Part shown: piece after piece, positions 43,694 to 53,901 of the stretch
Layout of the letters: every line of letters starts with the position of its first letter
Numbering within the stretch: position 1 is the stretch's first letter
Origin: Verrucomicrobiia bacterium
Lineage (GTDB): Bacteria; Verrucomicrobiota; Verrucomicrobiia; Limisphaerales; JADLHS01
Length of the DNA: 64,000 nucleotides
NCBI GenBank assembly: GCA_011525685.1
Contig: WYBW01000068.1
Span: 1-64,000, forward strand
Direction of reading: 5' to 3'
Made by a program: the position numbers and the translations under genes
The notes under the pieces: model-generated
What the model saw: only the letters and a program-made list of their open reading frames with translations
What the model was told of the DNA's origin: nothing
Databases searched by the model: none

Positions 43694-43765
43694 TTGCAAG
43701 TCCGCCGGTCTGCTGGAGGGGCGGCTTGCCAGCCGCCCTCCGGCGTCCAGTCCGGCCACCCGGCC
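43694..43765. repeat. Palindromic intergenic repeat (GGCGGCTGGCAAGCC family)
   Basis: GCAAGTCCGCCGGTCTGCTG and GGGGCGGCTTGCCAGCCGCCC match the 11284, 15495, 21500 and 29905 copies. It lies 27 bp right of MITE copy 2. The remainder, up to nuoA, contains no clear gene. Confidence 0.75.
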
Positions 43766-43981
43766 GAGTGCAGGCGGCATGGTTGCTGGAAGCCGGAGGC
43801 GGTTGCGCCACTGCCTGACTCGGCGACGGCAACGACTGGGCGGGAGAAGTTCACGTGGCGCGAGAACCCTCACCACCCATCCCGAACCCAACTTGCGATC
43901 ACCCCTGACGTCCGGCCCTTCCTTGACGCGCGTCCGGGCGGTTGTTACGGTGCGTTGCAGCAAGAGACGAAAGTTCGCGTC

Positions 43982-44350
43982 ATGGACAGTCCCTATTTCT
44001 TCATCGTTCTGCTCATGTTGGCCGCGGTGGCGTTTGCGCTGACGCCGCTGGCGCTGGCGTGGCTGTGGGCGAAGTTCTTTTCCCCCCGCAAACCCGGACC
44101 GGACAAGAATGCCACTTACGAGTGCGGTCTGGAATCCAAGGGCGATGCGTGGATCCGGTTCAAGTCAGAATACTATCTCTACGCCATCGTGTTTCTGATC
44201 TTCGACGTGGAAACGATTTTTCTCCTGCCGTTTGCGGTGGCCTTTGGCGGCCTGTCCGCCGGCGCGTTCATCGCGATGATGATTTTTCTCCTGTTGCTGG
44301 TGGAGGGTCTGGTCTGGGCCTGGAAGAAAGGTGTGCTGACGTGGAAGTGA
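43982..44350 (+). CDS. nuoA: NADH-quinone oxidoreductase subunit A
   Basis: The product has 122 residues with three membrane helices. YECGLESKGDAWIRFKSEYYLYAIVFLIFDVETIFLLPFAV is the conserved NuoA signature with its acidic loop and the FDVE motif. The ATG at 43982 keeps the first helix; upstream codons belong to the repeat region. It is the first gene of the complex I operon. Confidence 0.96.
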   Translation: MDSPYFFIVLLMLAAVAFALTPLALAWLWAKFFSPRKPGPDKNATYECGLESKGDAWIRFKSEYYLYAIVFLIFDVETIFLLPFAVAFGGLSAGAFIAMMIFLLLLVEGLVWAWKKGVLTWK

Positions 44351-44418
44351 GTTTTACCTCTTGATCTGGCTCTCCATCTCAAAGACCAAACCCAGCGCAG
44401 ATTGGGAGCAGGATCACG

Positions 44419-45048
44419 ATGAAGCTCAAGAATCCGACCATGGATGAAGGACTGAAAAGCGAATTGCAGAAGCAGGGCATCTTCACGACGAGCCTCCAGG
44501 AGGTTTACAACTGGGGACGGAAGAATTCCGTCTGGCCGCTGCAGTTCGGTCTGGCCTGTTGCGCCATCGAGATGATTGCCACGACCATGGCGCGTTACGA
44601 TCTGGCGCGGTTTGGCGCGGAGGTGTTCCGGCCCTCACCGCGGCAGGCCGACTTGATGATCGTCGCGGGCACGGTCACCAAAAAAATGGCGCCCCAGGTG
44701 GTGCGCCTCTACAATCAGATGGCAGAGCCGAAATACGTCATCGCCATGGGGGCGTGCGCGATTTCCGGCGGGCCGTTCAAGCAAGGTTACAACGTGCTCA
44801 AGGGCATTGACCGTTACCTTCCGGTGGACGTGCATATTCCCGGGTGTCCGCCGCGACCCGAGGCTTTGATCCATGCCTTCATGACCTTGCAACGGAAGAT
44901 TTCGGAACAAACATTGGCCGGCCCGCGGCGGCCACGGCATCTCGACGCGGAAGCGCCAAGCGAGTTCCCCGTGCCTCAGTTTGGCGCACACGATCTGGTG
45001 CCGCCCAAGAATCCCGAGTTGTGGCAGCCGCCCGCTCTGGTTCGCTGA
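44419..45048 (+). CDS. nuoB: NADH-quinone oxidoreductase subunit B
   Basis: The product has 209 residues. [35 protein letters not shown] and [14 protein letters not shown] hold the conserved Cys residues, including the adjacent pair, of cluster N2, and [18 protein letters not shown] ends the core. A ribosome-binding site, AGGA, precedes the ATG. Confidence 0.97.
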   Translation: MKLKNPTMDEGLKSELQKQGIFTTSLQEVYNWGRKNSVWPLQFGLACCAIEMIATTMARYDLARFGAEVFRPSPRQADLMIVAGTVTKKMAPQVVRLYNQMAEPKYVIAMGACAISGGPFKQGYNVLKGIDRYLPVDVHIPGCPPRPEALIHAFMTLQRKISEQTLAGPRRPRHLDAEAPSEFPVPQFGAHDLVPPKNPELWQPPALVR

Positions 45049-45064
45049 GGCACCCGGACCCGCC

Positions 45065-46390
45065 ATGCTGCGCGCTGTTGTCATCTCCTTGTCCAGCGCA
45101 GTCCTCTGCCATGGCTTGTCGGTCCTCGCTGCCAACCCGGACTGGCCGCAGTGGCGTGGGGTGGGAGGATCAGGGGTTTCCAGTGAAACCAACGTTCTGT
45201 TGGAATGGAACACGCGGGAAGGCATCCTGTGGCGAAGCCCGTTGCCGGGGCGCGGACATTCTTCACCGGTCGTGGTCAATGGCCGGGTTTTTCTGACCAC
45301 AGACGTGGAGGGCGAAGTGGTGCCCGGCGCCAAGGCGGTTGAACACTCTCTCCGGGGCGAGCCTTTCAAACATCCCGACAGCACGGGTGCGGATCGTTCG
45401 CATGAGCTTCGGGTGCTGTGCCTCGAGGCCGCCTCGGGGAAGTTGCTCTGGAGCAAGGTCGCTTATTCCGGAACTGTTTTCGATGACCGCCACCGCAAGG
45501 GCAGTTACGCGTCACCCACCGTGGCCGCGGACCGGGATCGGGTGTTCGCCTTCTTCGGTGGGGAGGGACTTTATTGTTACGACTTCGAAGGGGCGCTGGT
45601 CTGGTCCAATCGCTCTGGTGGCCTGGCGTTGCTTGGCTTGGGTCCGGGTTCATCGCCCGTGCTGTCCGGGCGGGCGGTGATCGTGCAGTGTGATCAAAAC
45701 GAAGGTGAGCACTCATTCATTGCCGCGTTCGACAAGCGAACCGGAAAGGAACTCTGGCGCGCGGCTCGACAGGTGAGCGCGAGCTGGGCCACACCTGTGG
45801 TGGTGAAGTGGCGGGGGCGTGAGCAGGTCATTGCTTCCGGCATGGAAACCATCATCGCCTATGACACGGAAACCGGCTCCGAAGTGTGGCGGCATGAAGG
45901 TCTCGGAAACAACGCCGTGCCCTCGCCGGTGGCCGGTCCGGATGCGGTTTATCTCGCGGCGGGGTATCCGAGGAAGCGAACGCTTGCCTTGAGCCTGGCA
46001 GGGCGGGGCGATGTCACCGGCACGACAAATCTGCTGTGGGAGTATGACCGTGGGGCGGGTTATGTGCCGTCGCCCTTGTTGGTGGGCGGGGATTTTTATC
46101 TGATGACGGATGGCGGCGCGTTGAGTTGCCTGGATGCGCGCAGTGGTGAGGTTCGCTATGATGGCGAACGATTGCCGTCGCCCGCGCGTTTCACCGCGTC
46201 CCCGGTGGCCGTAGCCGGGCACCTGCTGCTGACCAGCGAGGAAGGGGACACTTTCGTGGTCAAGGCCGGCGCCAAGCACGAGTTTGTGCGCAAGAATCCC
46301 GTCGGCGAAAGCGTTTTCGCCTCGTTGGCGGTGGCGGAAAACCGCATCTACATCCGCGGCGAAACGCACTTGATCTGCATCGGTCGGTGA
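45065..46390 (+). CDS. Secreted PQQ-like beta-propeller protein 1
   Basis: The product has 441 residues from the ATG at 45065. A signal peptide (AVVISLSSAVLCHGLSVLAA) and NPDWPQWRGVGGSGV precede repeated beta-propeller blades of the GKLLWSKV, GKELWRAA and GSEVWRHE type, as in PQQ-binding-like/YncE-type proteins. Quinoprotein dehydrogenase Asp and Cys-Cys motifs are not apparent, so enzymatic activity is not clear. It sits inside the nuo operon between nuoB and nuoC, 16 bp after nuoB. Confidence 0.87.
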   Translation: MLRAVVISLSSAVLCHGLSVLAANPDWPQWRGVGGSGVSSETNVLLEWNTREGILWRSPLPGRGHSSPVVVNGRVFLTTDVEGEVVPGAKAVEHSLRGEPFKHPDSTGADRSHELRVLCLEAASGKLLWSKVAYSGTVFDDRHRKGSYASPTVAADRDRVFAFFGGEGLYCYDFEGALVWSNRSGGLALLGLGPGSSPVLSGRAVIVQCDQNEGEHSFIAAFDKRTGKELWRAARQVSASWATPVVVKWRGREQVIASGMETIIAYDTETGSEVWRHEGLGNNAVPSPVAGPDAVYLAAGYPRKRTLALSLAGRGDVTGTTNLLWEYDRGAGYVPSPLLVGGDFYLMTDGGALSCLDARSGEVRYDGERLPSPARFTASPVAVAGHLLLTSEEGDTFVVKAGAKHEFVRKNPVGESVFASLAVAENRIYIRGETHLICIGR

Positions 46391-46455
46391 AGAATCCGCC
46401 CTTGGGGCGATGATCAAAGCTCGCCAGCGGCTTTGACCTGGCTACAATCCGCGAC

Positions 46456-47091
46456 GTGGAAACACTTGAACAAATCAAAGCGCGCCTGGAGGCGGCGATT
46501 CCCGGCGTCCGCCTTGAGGTGGTGGTCAACGGCGCGGTGGCGACCCAAAGCTCGTTGCTGGTGGACAGCGCGCACGCGGTGCAAGTGGCCAGGTTTTTGC
46601 GCGATGACCAAGAGCTTCGTCTCGATTACTGCTCGAACGTGACCGGCGTGGACTGGCTGGAGGCGGAATTGACCGAAAAGGTGAAGATGAAACGGGTGGT
46701 GGACGGCGTCGAAAAAGAAGTCGAAGAAACCAGAACGACGCGGCGTCCGGGCCATCTCGAAGCGGTCTATCACCTTTATTCGATGGAAAAGAAACACGGG
46801 CCGGTGATCATCCGTCTGCGCACGGAGAACCGCGGCGACCGGCCTCACCTGCCCTCGCTCACGCCGGTCTGGCGAGGCTGCGAGTTTCAAGAGCGCGAGA
46901 TTTTCGATCTCTATGGCATCGTGTTTGACGGTCATCCCGACCTGCGACGAATTCTGATGTGGGACGGTTTTCAGGATCATCCGATGCGCAAGGATTACGT
47001 CGAGCCGGACGACTACGAGTACGAGCCGACACCGCACGACGCGGTGTTGGAGAGGGCCAGGCGGCATTGCGAACCGGAGGCGAAAGCGTGA
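46456..47091 (+). CDS. nuoC: NADH-quinone oxidoreductase subunit C
   Basis: The product has 211 residues. [13 protein letters not shown] and [21 protein letters not shown], then [49 protein letters not shown], is the standard NuoC/30-kDa signature. NuoC and NuoD are separate here. It overlaps the next small gene by four bases (GTGA). Confidence 0.95.
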   Translation: METLEQIKARLEAAIPGVRLEVVVNGAVATQSSLLVDSAHAVQVARFLRDDQELRLDYCSNVTGVDWLEAELTEKVKMKRVVDGVEKEVEETRTTRRPGHLEAVYHLYSMEKKHGPVIIRLRTENRGDRPHLPSLTPVWRGCEFQEREIFDLYGIVFDGHPDLRRILMWDGFQDHPMRKDYVEPDDYEYEPTPHDAVLERARRHCEPEAKA

Positions 47092-47390
47092 GGGAGGAGG
47101 AACTCAAGGAAACGTCCCCGCCGTATCGGGCACAGGAGTGGAAGAGCGAATTTCAACCGCTCATTGACGAGCTTTATCGGGAGGAGGTTTTGGAAGCGCG
47201 GAGGATGTCACCGGAAGACAAGTTTCTCTTGGGAGAGGAATTGTTCGAGTATGCCTGCTCCATCACCCTGGCCGGAATTCGCAACCAGAATCCGGAGTTC
47301 AGCGAGGAGGAGTGCGAGCAAGAACTGGAGCGGAGGCTGGAGTTGGGCGAGCGGATGGACAAGCTGGAGCGGTCGTCCCGCCGGAAATGA
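47088..47390 (+). CDS. Small hypothetical protein paired with a nucleotidyltransferase-like gene
   Basis: The product has 100 residues from a GTG overlapping the nuoC stop. It is charged and helical ([63 protein letters not shown]). I do not recognise its family. Its stop overlaps the next start (ATGA), so the two are translated together. The acidic helical partner of a nucleotidyltransferase often acts as an antitoxin; that is inference. Confidence 0.7.
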   Translation: MREEELKETSPPYRAQEWKSEFQPLIDELYREEVLEARRMSPEDKFLLGEELFEYACSITLAGIRNQNPEFSEEECEQELERRLELGERMDKLERSSRRK

Positions 47391-47938
47391 ATCCGCAAGC
47401 CAGCTTAACCTTACAGGTGTGCGCCGCGTTGCAGGAGGCTGACATTCCCTTTCTGCTGGCCGGATCGTTCGCGAGCAATTACTACGGCATCCCGAGGTCC
47501 ACGAAGGACGCGGCTTTCGTGGTCCAACTGAGTTCCGGAGTCGGAGCGGATTTTGCCACCCGATTGGGCGATGAGTTTGTGGTGGATCCGCAACTTTCGA
47601 ATGAAACCGTGATGGGGACATATCGGCAGTATCTGCGGCATAAGAAGAAGAAGTTCAAAATCGAACTCTTTCTGCTGTCGCAGGATGCCCACGACCAGGA
47701 GCGGTTCAAGCGGCGTAGGCAGGAATTGCTCTCTGGCCAGTGTGTGTGGTTGCTCTCGCCCAAGGACGTTATTGTGACGAAGCTTCGGTGGTCGCGCGGC
47801 AAGGACGAGGAAGATGTCAGAAACGTTATGCTCGTCCAGGGCGGCAAACTGGATTGGCCCTACATCGAGCAGTGGTGCCGCCAGCACGGCACGCTTGCAA
47901 AACTGGACGAAATCCGGCGTTCTATTCCCGACATCTGA
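47387..47938 (+). CDS. Nucleotidyltransferase-fold protein with an incomplete active site
   Basis: The product has 183 residues from the ATG at 47387. IPFLLAGSFASNYYGIPRSTKDAAFVVQLS follows the GS-x(n)-Dx(D/E) layout of the nucleotidyltransferase fold (AbiEii/DUF6036-like), but the second acidic residue is Ala43 (Asp41-Ala42-Ala43). A later acid lies in KKFKIELFLL. The C-terminal half has VWLLSPKDVIVTKLRWSRGKDEEDVRNVMLVQGGKLDWPYIEQW, typical of these proteins. It is inserted with its partner inside the nuo operon. Confidence 0.8.
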   Translation: MNPQASLTLQVCAALQEADIPFLLAGSFASNYYGIPRSTKDAAFVVQLSSGVGADFATRLGDEFVVDPQLSNETVMGTYRQYLRHKKKKFKIELFLLSQDAHDQERFKRRRQELLSGQCVWLLSPKDVIVTKLRWSRGKDEEDVRNVMLVQGGKLDWPYIEQWCRQHGTLAKLDEIRRSIPDI

Positions 47939-47948
47939 ACCGCAACTT

Positions 47949-49357
47949 ATGACCAGACACCTCGCAATCGCGTTTGGACTTTGCGCCGCTCTTTCAGCCT
48001 GCACCGCGGCCGCCACGCCGCAATGGCCGCAGTTTCGCGGGCCTGGAGGTGCGGGCGTGGCCGACGACCAGTCACCGCCCATCCATTTCGGGCCGGGGTC
48101 GAATCAACTCTGGAAAGTCCCGCTCCCGCCGGGGGCGTCTTCACCATGCGTTTGGGATGGATACATTTTTCTCACCGCTTTCAACGACGGCAAACTCGAA
48201 ACCCTCGGTCTGGACCGCAAGGATGGCGGGATTCGTTGGCGGCAGACCGCGCCGGCCAGGGAAATCGAGAAGTTTCACCGAACCGAAGGCAGTCCGGCTT
48301 CGGCGACCCCGGCGACCGACGGGAAAAGCGTTGTCTCCTACTTCGGCTCCTGCGGCTTGATTTCTTACGATTTCGCCGGCAAGGAACAATGGCGGCTCGA
48401 GTTGCCAGTGACGCAGCAGGCCGGCGACTTTGGCAGCGGCGCCTCGCCCATCATCGCGGGCGGATTGGTGTTGATGAATCGCGACCAGATGCAAGGCGCG
48501 GAATTGATCGCGGTGGATTTGCAGTCGGGCAAAGTCCAATGGCGCGCGAACCGCGCGGAACTGGGCTCCAGCTATGGCACACCGGTCGTGTGGGAAAATG
48601 GCGGGGTGACAGAGGTCATCCTTCCCGGCTTCACGCAGATGCGCGCCTACGACTTGAAATCCGGCCAGGAAGTCTGGCGTCTCCGCGGCCTGCCGACCGC
48701 CGTCTGTACCACGCCGGTGGCGGGAAATGGCCTGTTGTTCTTTGCCGGATGGTCGCCCGGAAAGGAATCGCCCATGCCCTCGTTTGACACGCTGCTCCAA
48801 GCCGACCAGAACGGCGACGGCGTGCTGGCCAGGAGTGAGGCCAACGAAATGATGCAGAGCTTTTTTGCCAGCTTCGACGCCGACCGGGATGACAAGCTCA
48901 CGCGCGCCGAGTGGCAGGGTTTTCTCGACGTGCTCTCCAGGGGTGAAAACTCGCTGCTGGCCATCAAACCCGGCGGCAAGGGCGACATCACCGAGACGCA
49001 CGTCGCGTGGAAACAGACGCGCGGCCTGCCTTATGTGCCCTCGCCGTTGCTCTACCGTGACAAGGTTTACCTGGTGAAGGACGGTGGCCTGGTGTCCTGT
49101 TTCAACTCCCGGTCGGGCGAACCAATTTACGAACAGGAACGCATCGGGGCGATTGGGAATTATTATGCGTCGCCGGTGGCGGCCAATGGCAGGATATACG
49201 TGGCCTCCGTGAATGGCGTGTTGAGCGTGCTCGACGCCGGGGAAAAGCCGAACGTGGTCGGCCGCGCGGATTTCAGGGAGCGCTTGTCCGCCACGCCGGC
49301 CATCGTGGACAACAAGCTTTACATCCGGACTGCGGACCATTTATGGGCTTTCGGGAA

Positions 49358-49361
<4 letters not shown>
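47949..49361 (+). CDS. Secreted PQQ-like beta-propeller protein 2 with EF-hand pair
   Basis: The product has 470 residues with a signal peptide ([19 protein letters not shown]). [18 protein letters not shown] and propeller blades ([50 protein letters not shown]) resemble the first propeller protein. Two EF-hand loops lie at about residues 285-296 ([12 protein letters not shown]) and 311-322 ([12 protein letters not shown]), inserted between blades. It starts 10 bp after the nucleotidyltransferase and its stop overlaps nuoD as ATGA. Confidence 0.88.
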
Positions 49362-50569
<1,208 letters not shown>

Positions 50570-50712
50570 ACACCTTGCAGGCGGGAATGTGGGAGGCTGA
50601 TCAAGCGGCAACAACCCCGTTCGTGAATCTTCTTCCTTGCCTGCTTTCTCCCTTTCCCCCGTTCGGCCGGGATTGCATTCTGTTGTTCAAGCGAGTTTGA
50701 ACTGAAGACCTT

Positions 50713-51312
50713 ATGCTCGGCGAAGGCATCATCAAAGGGATGGCGGAAACGGCGAGGAATTTCCTCGGCAGTTACGTCCACGAAGAACGGCTTACCACGG
50801 TGCAATATCCGGAGGAACGGCTGCCCCAGAACGAGAGCGCGCGCCAGTTCCCGTTCCTGCTTTACGACGGCGATGACTGGCAGAAAGGGCTGCGCTGCGT
50901 GGCCTGTCAGATTTGCGAGAAAGAATGTCCGCCCAAGTGCATCTACATCGAGAAGAGCAAGGACAAGAAGCCGGACTACGTTGGCAAGCCACAGTTCTAT
51001 CCGGCGGTTTTCGACATTGATCTCTCGGTCTGCATGAGCTGCCAGATCTGCGTTGAGGTCTGCCCGTTCGACGCCATCAAGATGGACACCGAATATGAGT
51101 TGAGCACGGCGGATCGTTTCGGCGGGTTGCTGGTCAACAAGCAACAACTCGCCAAACCCAACAGCTACTATCGCCGCATCCATCCCGGCGAGGCCGCGGA
51201 GGTGGATGCGCGATTGGCGGCGGAGAAAGCCAAAGCGGAGGCCAAAGCCAAAGCCGCCGCCGCTCCGAAACCCTCCGTCCAACCGTCCGTCGCCGCGGCT
51301 GCGACGAAATGA
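50713..51312 (+). CDS. nuoI: NADH-quinone oxidoreductase subunit I
   Basis: The product has 199 residues. Two 4Fe-4S motifs are present: CVACQICEKECPPKC and CMSCQICVEVCPFDA. A C-terminal tail of Ala/Lys-rich repeats (AAEKAKAEAKAKAAAAPK) is unusual. It lies after a 143-bp gap without a gene. Confidence 0.95.
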   Translation: MLGEGIIKGMAETARNFLGSYVHEERLTTVQYPEERLPQNESARQFPFLLYDGDDWQKGLRCVACQICEKECPPKCIYIEKSKDKKPDYVGKPQFYPAVFDIDLSVCMSCQICVEVCPFDAIKMDTEYELSTADRFGGLLVNKQQLAKPNSYYRRIHPGEAAEVDARLAAEKAKAEAKAKAAAAPKPSVQPSVAAAATK

Positions 51313-51456
51313 ACCGCTTCCGGGCTTTGAAGGGGGACTCCGAGCCAGACCTGCCGCTGGTAAGCGGCAGCGCACCTGCCAGCGGGTCGCCTGCAAGCTT
51401 GATTTTGATCAACGCGCTGGCGAAGCTGCGCCGCGATTTTGCAACCCGACAACGCG

Positions 51457-52632
51457 ATGGGTGATTCGTTGGATCAGATCTTTGTCCTGCTCAAACACTG
51501 GTTGGTGCAGCTTGCGCCAGCCAGTTGGCAGCCCTTGGTGGCCGCTGTGATCTCCATTGCGGCGATCATCATCGTGTTTGCCACTTTGTTTGCCGTCACC
51601 ACCTGGCTGGAGCGCAAGGGACTGGGACGCATCCAGAATCGTTATGGCCCGAATCGCGTCGGGCCGTTCGGGTTGCTGCAACCCGCGGCGGATGGCATCA
51701 AGGCGTTGACCAAGGAGGATTTGGTTCCCCGGGCGGCTGACCGGATCGTGCATTTTCTCGCGCCGGTGGTGCTGGTGATTCCGGTGCTGCTCTCGTTTGC
51801 CGTGCTGCCGGTGGGGCGCAACATGGTGGCGGTGGACATGGACGCCGGCCTGCTCTTTTTCTTCGCCGTCGGTGCGGCGGCGGAGTTGAGTGTGTTCATG
51901 GCCGGCTGGTCGAGCCGCAACAAGTACGCGCTCTTTGGCGCCATGCGGGCCATCGCCCAAATGGTCAGCTACGAGATTCCGCTCATTCTCTCCGCGGTCA
52001 CTGTGATCATGATGACCGGCACCCTTTCCACGGTCAGCATTGTCGAGGCGCAGGCCGGCCACGCCGGATGGCTGCCGGACTGGTTTGTGTTCACACCCTG
52101 GGGCTTCGCGGGTTTCGTTCTGTTCATGATTGCCGCGGCCGCGGAATCGAATCGTTCGCCCTTCGATCTGCCCGAGGGAGAATCCGAAATCATCGCCGGT
52201 TACTTTATCGAATACTCGGGCTTCAAGTTTGCGCTGTTCTTCCTGGCGGAATACCTCGGGTTGTTTGCCATCAGCGGTCTGGCCATCACGTTGTTCCTTG
52301 GTGGCTGGCACCCGCCGGCGCCCTGGCTCGCGTGGATTCCCTCGTGGGCGTGGTTTTTCCTCAAACTCGTCACCCTTATCCTGGTGTTCATCTGGGTGCG
52401 GGGCACAGTGCCGCGACTGCGCATGGACCAGCTCATGAACTTTGCCTGGAAGTTCATGCTGCCGATGACACTGATCAACCTCGTGGCGGCGGCGGCCTGG
52501 CATTTCATGCCTCCGGGCCTTCCGCGCTGGCTGGTCTGCGGCGCGCTGGTGGTCACGCCGTACTTGTTGCTGGGCAAAACTCTGTTCCAAAATAAGAACC
52601 TGGCCAAACGCACATATCGTTTTGCGGAGTGA
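51457..52632 (+). CDS. nuoH: NADH-quinone oxidoreductase subunit H
   Basis: The product has 391 residues from the ATG at 51457. IQNRYGPNRVGPFGLLQPAADGIKALTKEDLVP and AAAAESNRSPFDLPEGESEIIAGYFIEYSGFKFALFFLAEY are the NuoH signature. It forms the junction with the quinone chamber. Confidence 0.97.
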   Translation: MGDSLDQIFVLLKHWLVQLAPASWQPLVAAVISIAAIIIVFATLFAVTTWLERKGLGRIQNRYGPNRVGPFGLLQPAADGIKALTKEDLVPRAADRIVHFLAPVVLVIPVLLSFAVLPVGRNMVAVDMDAGLLFFFAVGAAAELSVFMAGWSSRNKYALFGAMRAIAQMVSYEIPLILSAVTVIMMTGTLSTVSIVEAQAGHAGWLPDWFVFTPWGFAGFVLFMIAAAAESNRSPFDLPEGESEIIAGYFIEYSGFKFALFFLAEYLGLFAISGLAITLFLGGWHPPAPWLAWIPSWAWFFLKLVTLILVFIWVRGTVPRLRMDQLMNFAWKFMLPMTLINLVAAAAWHFMPPGLPRWLVCGALVVTPYLLLGKTLFQNKNLAKRTYRFAE

Positions 52633-52635
52633 TCA

Positions 52636-52778
52636 TGAAATCCGAAGCTCGAAATCCGAAGCGCGAAAAAAGGCCGAATCCCAAGATTCCAAACGTTGTC
52701 GGGCGGGCTGTTTTTTCGGCGTTCGGATTTCGGAATTCATTCGGATCTCGGCGTTCGGATTTCGGAATTGGTCTGCAA
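52636..52778. repeat. ATCCGAA/TTCGGAT repeat between nuoH and nuoJ
   Basis: The left part (52636-52665) has AAATCCGAAGCTCGAAATCC units and the right part (52720-52778) has GTTCGGATTTCGGAATT units, so the two halves are inverted. It is the same variant family as in the dynamin-like gene and hom. Confidence 0.8.
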
Positions 52779-52780
52779 AC

Positions 52781-53281
52781 ATGACTCTGCCATTTGCCAT
52801 CATCGCCATCCTTACCATCGCCGCCGCCGTGGCCGCCATGAGTCTGCGCAATCTCGTGCATTGCGCCTTGGCCTTGACCTTGGCCTTCGCGGGTCTGGCT
52901 GCCGCGTTCCTGAATCTCGACGCGCAGTTTGTCGGTTTCGCCCAGATACTGGTCTATGTCGGCGCGGTGGCGATTCTCATCGTCTTCGCCATCCTGCTGA
53001 CCCGCGGCGGTGAGACGCCGGAGAAGTCGGTTTTTTCCGCTTCGTGGGCTTGGGGGCTGGCTGTCGCGGTGGTGGTGTTCGCGACCCTCGCCTGGGCGAT
53101 CACCAAGAGCGCGGTGGTTGAGCGAAGGCCGGCGGAGCAGGTCGAGGCAAGCGTCAGACAGATCGGCGACGCGCTCATGACGAGATTCGTGCTGCCTTTG
53201 GAAGTCATCGGCCTGCTGCTGACGGCGGCGTTGATGGGCGCCGTGATCATTGCCATGCGCGAGGAGGGGAAATCCAAATGA
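52781..53281 (+). CDS. nuoJ: NADH-quinone oxidoreductase subunit J
   Basis: The product has 166 residues from the ATG at 52781. The core is LRNLVHCALALTLAFAGLAAAFLNLDAQFVGFAQILVYVGAVAILIVFAILLTRG, the conserved NuoJ helix 3. The upstream reading frame is only repeat sequence. Confidence 0.94.
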   Translation: MTLPFAIIAILTIAAAVAAMSLRNLVHCALALTLAFAGLAAAFLNLDAQFVGFAQILVYVGAVAILIVFAILLTRGGETPEKSVFSASWAWGLAVAVVVFATLAWAITKSAVVERRPAEQVEASVRQIGDALMTRFVLPLEVIGLLLTAALMGAVIIAMREEGKSK

Positions 53282-53295
53282 AGTGGAATTCCGAA

Positions 53296-53380
53296 AGTGA
53301 GCACGTGGGAAAGTGGGAAAGGGAGAATGGGCGCCTGCCGCGCCTCCCACGTTCCCGCTTTCCCATTTTCCCACTTTCAT
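53296..53380. repeat. Inverted repeat before nuoK
   Basis: GTGGGAAAGTGGGAAAGGGA and its partner region GCTTTCCCATTTTCCCACTT form an imperfect long stem. Position between nuoJ and nuoK suggests an mRNA structure or an inserted repeat. The nuoK start has GGGGGAA six nt upstream of it. Confidence 0.65.
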
Positions 53381-53393
53381 TACGGGGGAAAGC

Positions 53394-53702
53394 ATGACGC
53401 CGCTTGCGGGCTATCTTCTCCTGAGCGCGATGCTCTTTGCCATCGGCCTCGCGGGTGCATTGACTCGCCGCAACGCCATCATCGTGCTGATCGGCATCGA
53501 ATTGATGCTCAACGCGGCGAACTTGAACTTCCTCGCGTTCTGGCGGTTCGGCGAACACCCGGAGGCGCTGGCCGGCATCATGTTTGTGATTTTCTCCATC
53601 GGCGTCGCGGCAGCGGAGGCAGCGGTGGGTCTGGCGCTCATCATTGCGATTTACCGGCATTACAAGACTGCCAATGTGGATGAAGTGAATTCGTTAAAGG
53701 GA

Positions 53703-53705
<3 letters not shown>
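53394..53705 (+). CDS. nuoK: NADH-quinone oxidoreductase subunit K
   Basis: The product has 103 residues from the ATG at 53394. [26 protein letters not shown] and [32 protein letters not shown] are the NuoK core with its conserved Glu residues. The upstream reading is the inverted repeat. Confidence 0.96.
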
Positions 53706-53895
<190 letters not shown>

Positions 53896-53901
53896 ACCGA
53901 G

